DNA of 64,000 nucleotides. Source: Isoetes taiwanensis (taxonomy: Eukaryota > Streptophyta > Lycopodiopsida > Isoetales > Isoetaceae). The position numbers and the translations under genes were made by a program. The notes below the pieces were generated by a model that saw only the letters and a program-made list of their open reading frames with translations, did not search any database and was not told the origin of the DNA. Positions 24,701 through 35,719 of the stretch are shown in pieces; the stretch's first letter is position 1; every line of letters starts with the position of its first letter. The stretch spans positions 7,393,424 to 7,457,423 of the forward strand of contig JAJEKV010000053.1 of assembly GCA_021234155.1 (NCBI GenBank), written 5' to 3'.

Positions 24701-24988
24701 ATATACACAACATCTTGAGAATCTACACGGCAAAAGGAGAAAACTGACCATATCACTCGAAAACGTTTCTGAATTCGCAGAGGAAGCAGATTTTAATCCT
24801 CGTCGAAGTATAAAACTCTGGTTAAGAGCGACTGATCTTTTTATTTTACTCTCACAGCTTGCTGCAGAATCGAGAGCGCGGAGGAGGGAAGAAGAAGGAA
24901 ACTTGCTTCGCAAAGCTCTCGAGAGATTGATGCAATTGGGAGATAGAGCTTGGTGCTCGAGGTGGGTCAAATTTGCTGTTAGGGCCAT
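21733..24988 (-). CDS. FLO7: 2-oxoadipate dioxygenase/decarboxylase family protein (DUF1338), plastid-type
   Basis: Seven exons can be placed with GT/AG borders: 24749-24988, 23885-24037, 23529-23744, 22524-22645, 22257-22420, 22017-22171 and 21733-21837. Together they give an uninterrupted frame of 384 residues. The N-terminus is Ser/Ala/Arg-rich and lacks acidic residues, like a plastid transit peptide. The core shows SYDHFAFRTFG (metal His and substrate Arg), LHFPEKKLRAFWYSPP, RIFISELLVDQLSSEAQ, SLNHLTISVHRL (second His), IEFAERLVL (metal Glu) and HRRDGFEVGNADKIF at the C-terminus. The family (bacterial HglS/YdcJ, rice FLO7) is an iron(II) enzyme converting 2-oxoadipate to D-2-hydroxyglutarate in lysine breakdown. 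All metal ligands are present, so it is probably active. It is the only intact ordinary host gene in the window. Confidence 0.93.
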
Positions 24989-25439
24989 GGCGTGAAAGAG
25001 CGCATTTCCTTGTGCTGCATGATCACGAAAGCTTGTCCTTTTGGAAGCTTTATTGCCCCTTCCAGATCCCTGCTGTTAACATTATAGTGGTCGACGGAAA
25101 GCTTGCCCAACACATTTGCAAGAACTCTAGCCGTGTTGACATAAAAAGGTGAGCACGGTTTCCACCTGGTTCTACGTGTCTAGATATGGATAAGCACCCA
25201 CTCTCAGTCCATAAAGCAGAAGAATATTCAACCAAACAGTAGGCTACAAATAGTGAGATCAACCTTTTGGCATCAATATGGAAACAGGGTCGCATTTATT
25301 CCCTGGCGTCCATTCTGCTACTGACACGTGTCAGCCCCCCACAATCCGGAATAGAAGTTGGGTCTTCCAATTCTGGATGACTGGTTTAGCAGGTTTCCCA
25401 TGTTTTTTTTCTCACTATTTTCTTCATTCACTGAAACTT

Positions 25440-25650
25440 ACACATTGATTCAAAACATCAAAACATTCAAAACATCATTGTATTTAAAACATCATTCAAA
25501 ACATCACTGTATTCATTCAAAACTCATTCAAAACATCACTGTATTTAAGTTTTCACTGTATTTAAAACATCACTGTAATCAAAACATCACTGTATCTTCA
25601 CTGCATCACTGGATTCAAAACATCATTGTATCACTGGATCATTAACTAGA
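25440..25650. repeat. Degenerate simple repeat (catcactgtattcaaaa type)
   Basis: Roughly a dozen short imperfect units built from 'aaaacatcactgtat' and 'ttcaaaacatcat' follow one another. The open frame over this stretch is only the translation of the repeat. It lies just beyond the 3' end of the recombinase gene. Confidence 0.75.
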
Positions 25651-26332
25651 TACTGCATATAATAGATGCTACTGGATCACAACTCCTGCAAGTTCATCTC
25701 CTGCAAGACATAATATGGAATAAGCAAAACATAATACAATATGGAAACAAACAAACTAATTAAAACTTACAATGATTTTACTAATGATCCTGCCTCACTC
25801 AAGCTGCCAACGTTTATAACAAAATTCTCAATCCTGTTACCTATGATTGAAACTCTCCCACCACTAGAAAAAGCATTTTCATCATTGAAATACTTCTTCA
25901 ATGCTGACTTCTCATTCAACACATGATCTAGGTCACTCATATAGGCATCGTCAATAACGACAGGGGCAAAAACTCCACTAGAACAACCTGCAATTAAATT
26001 AAAAACAATAAATAAACCTGCAACTACAAAAATTCAAAGAAATAGAAATATTTAATTACCAGAACTTGCAACAATATTTGTGACATCTTTTAGCGGAACG
26101 GAATTCGAAGAGCAGAGATCAGCCGCCTTTTCCGCATTACCAGATAGGCCAGCATTCAAAGTCTGTACGTTAGCAGAAAAAGACTCGACATACGTCTTAC
26201 CAGAGTTTAAACATTCCATCGCAGATGCCTTTGCTACAATTCCACTTTGATCATACCTCTGATAAGACTCTGGATTTTTATGCCCTGTAATTCTCATTCC
26301 AATCTCTATCGGAACACCTGAAACTGACATAT

Positions 26333-26360
26333 GGGTAAAAGTATGCTGGTGGGTATCAAA
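26333..26360. repeat. Left terminal inverted repeat
   Basis: 28 bp, beginning GGGTAAAAGTATGC and ending GGGTATCAAA. It is the exact reverse complement of 32856-32883 and would be the transposase recognition end. Confidence 0.93.
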
Positions 26361-26517
26361 AGCATGCGTCCGGATGCATGCTTATAGCAGGATTTTAGCC
26401 CGCTTAAAGCACCCCTGCTTTTGCTTAATTTGGGTGCTGGTGGGTGTAACTGCCCGTCATTTTTTTCACGCCCTTCATGTACTCACACGTCCACCTCACC
26501 AACGAACCGTTAGGAAA

Positions 26518-29038
26518 ATGATTGTGGGATTTTGGCTGGATTTTCGCGCGAGTGGTAGTATGTTGCAAATTCGATCGAGCCCAGAACTACTTCGATCTCA
26601 TGGCCCGCGCAAATTCTCCCTCCAATTCACTTATTCTCCCTCTCTCAGGAATTTCATAGCGCTCCCTGATATCGGCCTGGAGGCAATCACACGTTTAGCA
26701 TTGGATTTTCGGCCTGATGAATTCCAATACAGTGTTCCAGATTTGTTGGATGTCAATGCAACACAGGAAATATCGCGTGAAGATCCAGTTTCCTCTGCAA
26801 TTTACAAGAAATTGGATGCAGAGAGAAAGAGAGAATACAGATTACGGAATAAGATAAAGAAAAGCAGCTGTTGAACGGGAAGATCTGATCATGAGACGCA
26901 GGCAAGAAATAGCCAAGCTTGTACTTTAACAAGCTCACCAAAAAACATTCACCCGAACTCAAGGCCGATGTGATGAAGAGGGTGATTCATCACCACGAAA
27001 TGGAAATCTCAGAACCTGAAATTTTGCCAAATAGTGCAAGGCAGCGGGGGTGATGCTCAACAACTTGAAACAGACAATGGCAGCCACAAAGAGGCAAAGG
27101 AACCATGATATTTGGAGAGCCAGAACTTCGACACTGGTGATGGCTTCTTCCACAAAATCGAGATGTAATTCCACTATGGCAGGGCTGTTAGGTACATCTA
27201 ATTCTTGCTTTCATGCCTGTGCTTCTTTATGCTTTTAAGTGCTTGTATCTGCTGAGTGATGCTGGCTGGGATATGTTCATTGATTAATGTGCAATATTTC
27301 TTATGATAAGTTCCAAAAGGTCAACAATTGCAACTACTGCATTAAGAAAATCAGAAGCTGTCTTTGGATATAGTCCGTGGTCTTGCTTCCAAAGGAGGTT
27401 GAGGTGCGATTCTCTCACCCCTGTGCAAGCAAAGCATAACAGAATTCTGGAAACAAAATAGCAGAGTCTCTCCTTGCAAGAAAGATGTTGTGAACACTGT
27501 TGGAGAGTCAGGCTTCCAAATTTCTTATCCCTTACACCTTATGGAGGTCACACAGGTATAAGTTTCCATACAAAAGCTCCTTGCTATTATTGCATAAATA
27601 TTTCTAACCAAAGGTCACCATTCAGCTGCAGCTATTTCAACAATACAAAAAGGCACATCCTGAACACCCTGTTTGCTTGAAGGCTTTCGAGAAGTTGAAG
27701 CCTATTTATGTAAAGAAAGTATCAGAAAGGGAAACCTGCTGTTGCATATACCATATGAAGTTGGAGTATGCCAGGGTAGGCCTGAATGCTTTAAGGTCAG
27801 CGAAAACTGGATTTCATGGTGAAGAGTGCAAGTGCTGTTGTGAGGTCTGTGGACCTGGTGAGAAGTGTCTGGCCAGCCAACATACGTATGACTCAAGCAG
27901 AAGTGTGCCATAAAAAGTCTTCCTATATGTCCAAGAGAAAGAGAGAATCATGAGTTCTTGCTTGAATGGAAAACGTTTGAAAAGGTAATACTCTCTTTAT
28001 TGCATGCTGAAACATGCTGCGATGTGATTGTCATCCGCTGAATACTGTTTTTGTGCTTTCAACTTGCGCTAATCTTCTGTTTTATGCCACAGACCTTGTT
28101 ACAGATTCCAGTGGAGACAGAAGAAGCTGGTGGAGTTGCAGACTGTGTTACCAAGGAAGTGCCAGGTGGTAGCAGAAAGAAAAGATCTGGGAAACAAAAG
28201 TAAGAAATCCAAGGTAGCTGGTGGGACACGGTCTGAAGCTGCAGCACAAGACGAGACCTCAAATGGCAAGGGGAAAAAAAAGAAAGAACCAAAGCCAGTC
28301 CTTAGATTGTCTTACAAGAGAACGACAGTGAAGGATTTCATTCATATCTGTGTTCCACATTGAAGATATTCGTGCCACACAATTACAGAGCTAGATGGCA
28401 GGCCATGCAATTCAGGAGTTGCCTTGACAATATCCAAGATGGCACCATTGTTTCTGTAATTGATTTTGCAGAGAATTACAGCATAAAAATACAAAGGGAG
28501 CCAACATTGACACAATGACCAGATAACAATTCTCGTCCACATCACGTATAGGACGGACAACAGCTCTGGGATCAGAAAGCTATTGAAGGAAACCCATTTT
28601 TACTTAAGTGATGACAAGATTCATGACACTCTTTTTGTGCAGCACTGTCTTAGAAAGCACAATTCATGGCTTGTATCAAATGGTGTAGAATTCTCCAGGC
28701 ATATAGTTTGGTCAAATGGTTGTTCTCGCCAATTCAAATCTGCCCGGCCATTCTATTTCCTACCAAGATATTACCATGAGCTAGGGAAGGAAATAGTATG
28801 GAATTTCTTTGGGACAGCCCATGGTAAGGGAGAGCACGATGGGCAAGGGGCAGTCCTTAAAGGGGCATTCACTAGAGAGCAACTCAAGTATGATGGGGTG
28901 AGATTTAGGGGTGCTGCTGATGCCTGTGAATTCGCAACTCGTTGGAATGAAGGTACCAACAACGGGGACATCAAAAGGTATTATGCTTTCATCTACTATA
29001 TTCTGTTGAGTAATGCTAGCCTACCATATGAAGGTTGA
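26518..29038 (+). pseudogene. DDE-type transposase (DFAENY / SDGC / HGKG family), interrupted
   Basis: Blocks in order: an N-terminal segment with a basic helix (YKKLDAERKREYRLRNK, to about 26870); a cysteine-rich block at 27620-27913 (FEKLKPIYVKKVSERETCCC, YH, then CKCCCEVCGPGEKC), probably zinc binding; the first catalytic Asp in TIVSVIDFAENYS (about 28447-28485); YLSDDKIHDTLFVQHCL; the second site in WSNGCSRQFKSARPFYFLPR; and WNFFGTAHGKGEHDG with the third acidic residue (about 28800-28840). Related proteins are common in invertebrate and some plant genomes. Here the usual SDGC Asp is Asn. A frameshift near 28518 and others upstream, some perhaps introns, break the frame. The 3' end lies close to the convergent accessory gene. 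Confidence 0.72.
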
Positions 29039-29251
29039 AAATGGTAGGCTACCAGCATTTGTCTTAAATTTTGAAGACCTTTGTCTTAAATTTTGAAGAC
29101 CTTTATCTGGAATTTTTATGTTGTATTAGAGACATTACTCAAGATTACTCAATACTCAAGATTACATAAAGTAATCATACATATATTACAAAAGGGTAGT
29201 GTACAATGGTAATTTCATGAGTCATTGAAGTTTTCAGAGTGGTTAGAGTCG

Positions 29252-32200
29252 TCAGGAATGGTGCCCAACAACTGCCTTTGTACCTCTTCTGGTGAGGATA
29301 TAATAGGCCGAGACAAGATAGTTGTTGAGACAGTAATCCAGCACTGCAATTGTCTCCTTTTCCAACCATGCATCAGTGATGTCTAACTGTGAGATTGTTT
29401 CTTCTACTGTATGAGAAGACAAGTAATCCAATGCTGGACACACAAACTTCTGCAAAAAGTTGTCCTCTTCCTGCCCCTTGAAAGGCATAACAGGAACGGT
29501 TGTGTGTGCAGGGTTTAGAAACCCTTTGTGTAGGCTGTCATCTACCAAAAAATCATACCATGATATTCCGAAAAATCCTCAAGTACAACCTTGAACTCCT
29601 TGAAAAAAAATTGCTTTGCTGTGCTGGTTGGATGCTCGCATGCATAGCACTGCTCTTGACCAGATCCGCAAATCTGGAAATAATGCATCCACCATATCCC
29701 TTGTATTCCGAAGTAGAGAAGCACTCCAGATCACAATATCAAACCTCTGCAGTGCCCACTCCACAAACTCATGATACCCTGGTCTGCAAATGAGGTACTT
29801 ACTTGCAGTTTCTTTTACAACATGGTTCGTTTGAGGTGGAGGCAAGAATTTTTGGCCCATTCTCCTCTGTTGTGTCTGTGCCAGTACACCATTTATGTCA
29901 AGCACCATCAACTTTCGTCTGGGTGCCTATCCCTCAACGTTTGCAACCACTGTCGATGTGTGCTGCATTGTGCTTGACTGTGCTGCGATATGTGCTGGAC
30001 TCTGTTGGGAAGTGCTATCGAGATGTGATGGATGTTGCTGCGATCTGCTGGACTTTGCTTTAGCTTTGCTACCAGATGATGGAGAGTGCTGATAGCCATA
30101 GTTAGATACATCTGTAGTAGTATCTCCCTGCCCCCAATATATGGGTGTTTCCTGGCTATCAGTAACCCTTGCAGTGGCCCTCCGTGCTTTATCCTTCGTT
30201 TCTTCATTCATGACCTGCCTTGTTCTCCTGCATGCAAGGATGTGCTCCAATTACCAACTGAAATTTGTAGAGAATACACATTCTGAAATATAACAGGATA
30301 ACATGCACCTTTTGTATGTTAGAGTTTGTGTTGGCACCTCTTTATCTGTATTGTCTTCTTCATCAGATTCACTAAGTATAACCCTGAATTGACTTCTTTT
30401 TCTGCAGACAAGTTTTTTACAGAAGCCTAAGTTGAATGAATAATCCAAACCAAAACTTGCACATTAAAGGTGGAATAAAATAGGGATCAAATATATTAAT
30501 TATTTGAACAAAAACCTTTTGGCTGATGGTTTAGGGTTGTCTTGAGCAATCAAGGTTTGCCTGCCTGAAATACATATGGCAAAATTACATTAGCCTTTTT
30601 TTTTTTTTTTTTCAAATGCTACTTCTATAAGGACGTCCTCATCAAGATTATTTTCTGACTCACCCTCACTCTCTTCTTCCACAACCTTCCTGGTCCTTGA
30701 CCGTGTCAACCTGCTGACCTGCTTAACGACTGCCTGAACCTGCTTGTCGACATCTTCGCCATCGTTTTCCTTCCCTGCAGCAACCGTGTTAGAGGAGGCC
30801 TTTGTAGAGGTAGCTGCAGAATTTGGAACTATAATATAATTGTTGGCACCATCAATACTACTTGAATCTCCCTTGGATTCTGCATGCTTTGGTGTCTCCA
30901 GCACTGTGCTGCCAGGTGCTGCAGTGTGCTTAAGACTACTGGTAGTTTGCTGTCCAATGTCTACAGCATCTTCTAATGCTGCCAATTCAAATTGAGAGCC
31001 TGAAAATAGGCATGTACCTTTATTTCCCATGTCTTAGCTGTGGAGTTTGAACCCCTGTGGACCTGTGCTTAGCTGATCCTGGGGTCCTTTTACTTCTTGG
31101 TGTGTTGACTTGTTTCCTTTTCCTGCTGCTATCAGGAGTTGTGGCTACATGCTCATCAACATCAATTATCTTGTTCTCGGTTTTGTGAGATGCTCCAGCA
31201 TATAACACTTCCTGCTTTATTGTATTAAACTTACCCAATTCCTGCACTAACCCTATAGGAATGGTCTCTGTGCACTCGAGGCAGCATCTTTTTTCCATGA
31301 GCAAACTGAGGCAGCTCACGTGGTAATGATGTCCACATTTCATCCGCAGGCTGAGGGTGTAATCATCCTGGAATGCAAGACCACAGGTGGAGCATCTCTC
31401 CTCATCTCCAATTGGCAATCGGAATGGTATTGGAGTGATGCTGACCAGCTGATCATTTCTCTTGGTCATCTCCCTCAGCCTGGTGACATTGTGTAAGTGC
31501 TGCTGGGCTTTTGCAAGGAGGGACTCGTTGTTGGCAATCTCAGCAGTTAGTGCAGCCACCTTTTGTACCATGGTTTCATCTATTGGCCCACCCCCCATTT
31601 CAAGTAGGGACTTCAGCATATACTCTGTCATATCTTTCTCCCTCTCCAAAGAATGAATCTCAGCAAAGACACCTGCATTAGGATCTGACAGTGCTTGAAG
31701 ACGTGCAATATTGTCCTTTATGGTCTTCAACTTCCCCTCTGCAGCCGAGAAGAAGGTGCCCTTTGCCTGAGATTGTGCAACTAGTTTCTTCTTTGACACT
31801 AGGTCACTCTGTTGCATTTTTAGGGCATCCTGCATATCTTGGATCATGCTCAGGCTATCATAAGCTGAGAATGCTGCTGGGCACATTGCGAAACTCTTGA
31901 ATGACAACCCCCTTCTAATTTTACAGTAGTGCCTGCTGAGGCTGGCCTTTCTGCTATGCTTTCAGGTGCTGTTGTCTGCTGTGATTTGCTGGGCTCTGCT
32001 TTGCTCACAGGGCCGCTAGTGCTGGGTTCACTCTTGACCTTGCTCGAATAGGCCCTACTTTTTGCTGCCACTGCTGCCCAATTAACCTTGAAATTTTCTG
32101 GATCCTGCTTGGCCCTCTGGGAGTTGTTGAATGCAAATAAATAGGAAACCGTCTTCCTTACTTCTCTATTCTTCAACCCTTCTGGGTATATCTTGCTCAA

Positions 32201-32563
32201 CAGTTCAATTCGAGCTTCTTCATGCTCTGGCCTTACTTTGTCGATTGATGTTTTGTTGGGAATGACACCATTGGTATCCCAAACCTCATTATAATCTGCA
32301 GCAGAAATCACATCCGTTCGAAATTGAGAGGGATGTACACCCTCGTTTGATAGACCCGCATAAGCATGGAAGTCCTCATCTATTCGGCAATCAGCCAGGT
32401 CCGGTCTTAGGGGCAGGTTCCTTCTGGGCTGAAAGAAAGCAAGAAAAACAAATTAACAGGGCACCGTAAGCCATCAAAATTGGCAGTGCATCTTGCTTAC
32501 CCTGCGCATGGCATCCATTGGAATTACTGGCTGAGCCGGCAGATTAACAACCTGCTTCACCAT
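29252..32563 (-). pseudogene. Accessory gene: coiled coil, RING finger, acidic linkers and FCP1-like HAD domain
   Basis: Exon 1 (32501-32563, 21 codons) ends in AGG|GTAAGC. Exon 2 starts at 32428 after TTTCAG and runs to about 31019. It holds a helical domain (EARIELLSKIYPEGLKNREV), a Lys/Ser/Pro-rich linker, a coiled coil (31400-31850) and a RING-type finger (CSTCGLAF, then CGHHYHVSC and CCLEC, about 31260-31400). Shorter exons follow (about 30590-30998, 30500-30547, 30330-30400) with Ser/Glu/Asp-rich sequence. The last exon (30270 down to 29252) has a Gln/Ser linker and an FCP1/NIF-type HAD domain: KLMVLDINGVLA, YLICRPGYHEFVEWALQRF, IVIWSAS, then LVDDSLHKGFLNP. Breaks: a GGGGG-run frameshift near 31911, a frame change near 31030, one TAG at 29929-29927, and frameshifts near 29680 and 29560. 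HAD motif I is DIN, not DxD. That RING and HAD belong to one protein is my inference from order and exon phases. Confidence 0.65.
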
Positions 32564-32855
32564 AGTGCGTTTGAGTTTTGGAATACTAGAGCGAATGCGG
32601 AAATTCTCGAGCTTCTTCTCCGCGGGCTATTTGGCCGGAGTAGCAAAAGGTGGGGAACACGGTTGCAAATTACAAATTCAAAATTCGCTACCCTTCGGGT
32701 CACATTTATTAGTTACGGTGGGCGGTAAGCAGGTTATGATTAGAACAGGTACGCCCTATGTGAAGTGACGGGCATAGAATAGGTTAGACTTCAATTGGTG
32801 AAGGGTGGAAAAAATAGTATGAAGGGTGCTGGTGCTGGGTGCTGAACCGCGTTTA

Positions 32856-32883
32856 TTTGATACCCACCAGCATACTTTTACCC
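32856..32883. repeat. Right terminal inverted repeat
   Basis: Exact reverse complement of 26333-26360, followed by AT as on the other side. Confidence 0.93.
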
Positions 32884-34893
32884 ATCTGTGTGATCGCTGT
32901 GGTCTTGCAACTTTTATTTGTGTAGTTACCTTCTAAATGACAGATTGCTGCCATATCTCTCAGCCAAGTACCAATAGTCTTCGAAGAGACATGATTAGTG
33001 TTATACCAAGTCTCAGATCTAGGACGATTTATGGCCTACAAAAAGACAAACCTGCCACCAAATTTGTCCTTCACCTCATACTTCGGCAACCTAAATTCCA
33101 AGTGCTTCCAGCACTCTATAACATCCTTCTCATAGCATCTTACCAGCTCACGAAAATCCTCAGGTTTACATTTATTTATTCCGCCATGCCAATTTTTACT
33201 CGTCGTCTCGCAATACTCAAGGTATTCCCTAATAAAGTCCTTCCCAATTGCAAACTAGAAATCACGCACCTTACGCAACTCTGTGCCGCCGCGAATAAGA
33301 AATCTAGGCATGCAATAAAATGCAAACCTCTTTTGCAAGCCCAAATTATTGGTTATTTGATGTGCTTCATGTCCCAAAATCCGAGATTGATCTTCCCTGC
33401 TAATAATGTCAGACTTCTTCCGCTTTGGAATGCATCCGGCTGCAACAGACTCTTGCATTGCCACCTCCAATGCTTTACGTGCCTTTATGAACTTTATATC
33501 ATTATAAGTATCAATTAACGTCTCTTCTGTCTTATTCTGAATCATTCTTGCATCTTGTGCACGACGCAAAATTCTGTTAAATCCTCTATACAAATTGTGC
33601 AACCTGCAGAAAAACAATATAAAAATATGTTCAAACTTACCTAAATATTAAAAACAAATATAAAAACAAATGAGAACTTATGTATCAGGAGGATAACACT
33701 TTCCATCAAGTCGTCGCACACACAACATGAATTCTTCCAAATTATCAGCCAGCTCTCCCAAGGGAATTTCTTCAATCGCTTTATCTATTGATTTTCCAAC
33801 GTGCAATCTCCATGCATCAAATCGACCCCTGATCCAGTCGTCCTTCATTTCAGATGGATTTACAAATGGTGCATTCACCCTCTTAACAAGTTCAGGATCC
33901 AAAGCGGTAATCCCACCAATACGTAATGCCTTCTTTCCACAACGACTATCAATTCCAATATCTCCAGCTCTGCCATTTTCTACCTCTGCAATACCACTGC
34001 CATCTTCTACATCTCTGCCATCTTCTACATCTCTGCCATTTTCTACACCATCTCCCATAATTGTGTCATCTTCAAATGGAGTACCAAGAAAGAAAGAAGG
34101 ACAACTCTCTTCCAAACTGCCACCACCTAAAAGAAACAAAATACATTATTGAACAGCAGAACAGACCAGCACAACAGACCAGCAGAACAGACCGAAAAAA
34201 TAAATAAAAAAAACCCTACATACCAGCAGAACATCGTCCAATGCTAGAAACATAGGCATTTACAGCCATAGAATTATTTGCATCTGAAATCCTAGCTCCA
34301 GAACTCGTGCCTCTAGAAGCATCTGCATATGAACTCGTGCCTCCAGAAGCATCTGCATTTGAACTCGTGCCTCCACAAGCATCTGCAATAGCAAAAGAAC
34401 GTTGCATGCAAGAATAAATTAAACTTTAATTAGAATAGAACTTACCTTTGCCATCACAAGTGCTTAGGGGAGCTAAATCCGAACAAGAAATACCTGCAAC
34501 AGAAAAACAAAGCTGGTCTGATGCTAAAAACTCCTCAAGATTCATGAAAAACTCCTCAAGATTCACTAAAAACTCGTCAAGATCAACAAGTACCTGCATT
34601 ATTTCGACCTACTACTCCAACTTCGCTCAAAGAACCAGCTGTTAAAGCTAAGGAAGAAAAATCAGCTTGCAAAAAAACTCCAATACTGCAAAAATGAAGC
34701 CAAAAATACCTTGAGCAAGCTTTCTTCTGGCCACCGCCTTAGCCATTCGAAGGGAAATCGTGTTGGGATGCATAGGCGGCCTCCCTGAGCGCCTAGGGGA
34801 AAAGGAAGGCAAATTTTCCTCCCCTGTTTCCATATTGATGGGGAAAGGAAATTGGCTGGACCGGAAATTGGTCCCCAATTTCCTTTCCCCCAT

Positions 34894-35719
34894 ACATCAA
34901 TTGGACAAAAGAATAGAGCATATGGACCTCATATTTGAACTTATGAATCCATAAGGTATATAAGGTATACGATGAGATAATTATGACCTTTTAATGGACG
35001 TAAAAACCAGTTAAAAACCATTCTGCCTTCCGTCCTATAGCGCCATGCCACGTGGCATTGTTTCAATTTTAGGAATTAATAAAAATATCTTCGTGCTTCG
35101 TCGGCGGCTGTTACCTGCTGCTCCAGCATTTTATTTGCATTCATATCGTTTACCAAGCCATTCCTGCAGTTTTACCCTGCATTCGGATCTTTTACCCAGC
35201 ATTCTGGATCGCAGAATGGTTTTAACTGGTTTCCACTTTATAGGAAAGCCCATTTAGTGGGCTTTCCTACTGTGTCAACAACGCTCCGGGGTACCGCGCA
35301 TCGCCCTGTTTCCAAAGCAGGAAAGCCCTGTTTCCAAAGCAGGAAAGCCCACTAAATGGGCTTTTCTATATATGTGACTATCACAATAACCATATGTATC
35401 TATGCTTTCTAGAGAGTGTATTCTTTATCCATGGTCGCAACCACATGCAAGGGAGCGCCAACATTTATGTCTTATCGGGTATCTATGGAAGTTGCCTGGT
35501 GGAAGGAAAAATGAGCCCATTGACTCTCCAGATGGAATGTGTAGGAGCAGAGGTGCATATATGTACAAACTGAATAAGATCACAGTCACTTGAGGCAGTA
35601 TCTTGGCACCTGCTTCCTCATTAAGCTTTAAGATGCTGGAGCTTTAGAATCGGTAAAGACGGCATATTACAAAAGCCAGATAAACCCCATGCTTGAATGA
35701 GGTCCACAACGCTATATGC
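34894..35719. other. Intergenic stretch with hairpins
   Basis: A perfect hairpin aggaaagccca/tgggctttcct lies at about 35241-35270. A 22-bp tandem pair (ccctgtttccaaagcaggaa) at 35308-35351 runs into a copy of the same stem arm at 35347-35366. No protein-coding exon is recognised. The recombinase promoter should lie at the start of this stretch. Confidence 0.5.

Larger units (their letters stand above)
26333..32883. mobile_element. 6.55-kb TIR DNA transposon with DDE transposase and RING-HAD accessory gene
   Basis: The ends are perfect 28-bp inverted repeats (26333-26360 starting gggtaaaagtatgctggtgg, and 32856-32883 as its complement). The dinucleotide AT lies on both sides (26331-26332 and 32884-32885) and may be the target duplication. 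Subterminal sequences share further motifs such as cacccttca and gcccgtca in inverted order. Inside are two convergent genes: a DDE-type transposase (plus, from about 26518 to 29038) and a multi-exon accessory gene (minus, 32563 to 29252). The element sits exactly inside the catalytic exon of the Crypton-type recombinase gene. I cannot assign it to a named superfamily. Confidence 0.85.
25767..34893 (-). pseudogene. Crypton-type tyrosine recombinase gene, split by a DNA transposon
   Basis: Exons on the minus strand: 34710-34893 (start), about 34597-34652, 34446-34492, 34223-34385 (four GGTSS repeats), 33680-34128, 33603 to 32886 joined to 26330-26060, and 25987-25767. The fifth exon holds the SAM-like DNA-binding part (FDAWRLHVGKS, then LEEFMLCVRRLDGKCYP). 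The next exon holds the catalytic domain: DIISREDQSRILGHEA, FLIRGGTELRKV (first catalytic Arg), WYNTNHVSSKTIGTWL, then GMRITGHKNPESYQRYD with the His and the Tyr nucleophile. This layout is that of Crypton/KIAA1958-type recombinases. The usual HxxR is KxxK here (TNKSCKTT). Two in-frame TAG codons (33257-33255 and 33038-33036) and the 6.55-kb insertion inactivate it. Element ends were not found. Confidence 0.8.

Noticed and set aside
25358..25645. 95-codon plus-strand ORF
   Set aside because: Mostly translation of the catcactgtattcaaaa repeat.
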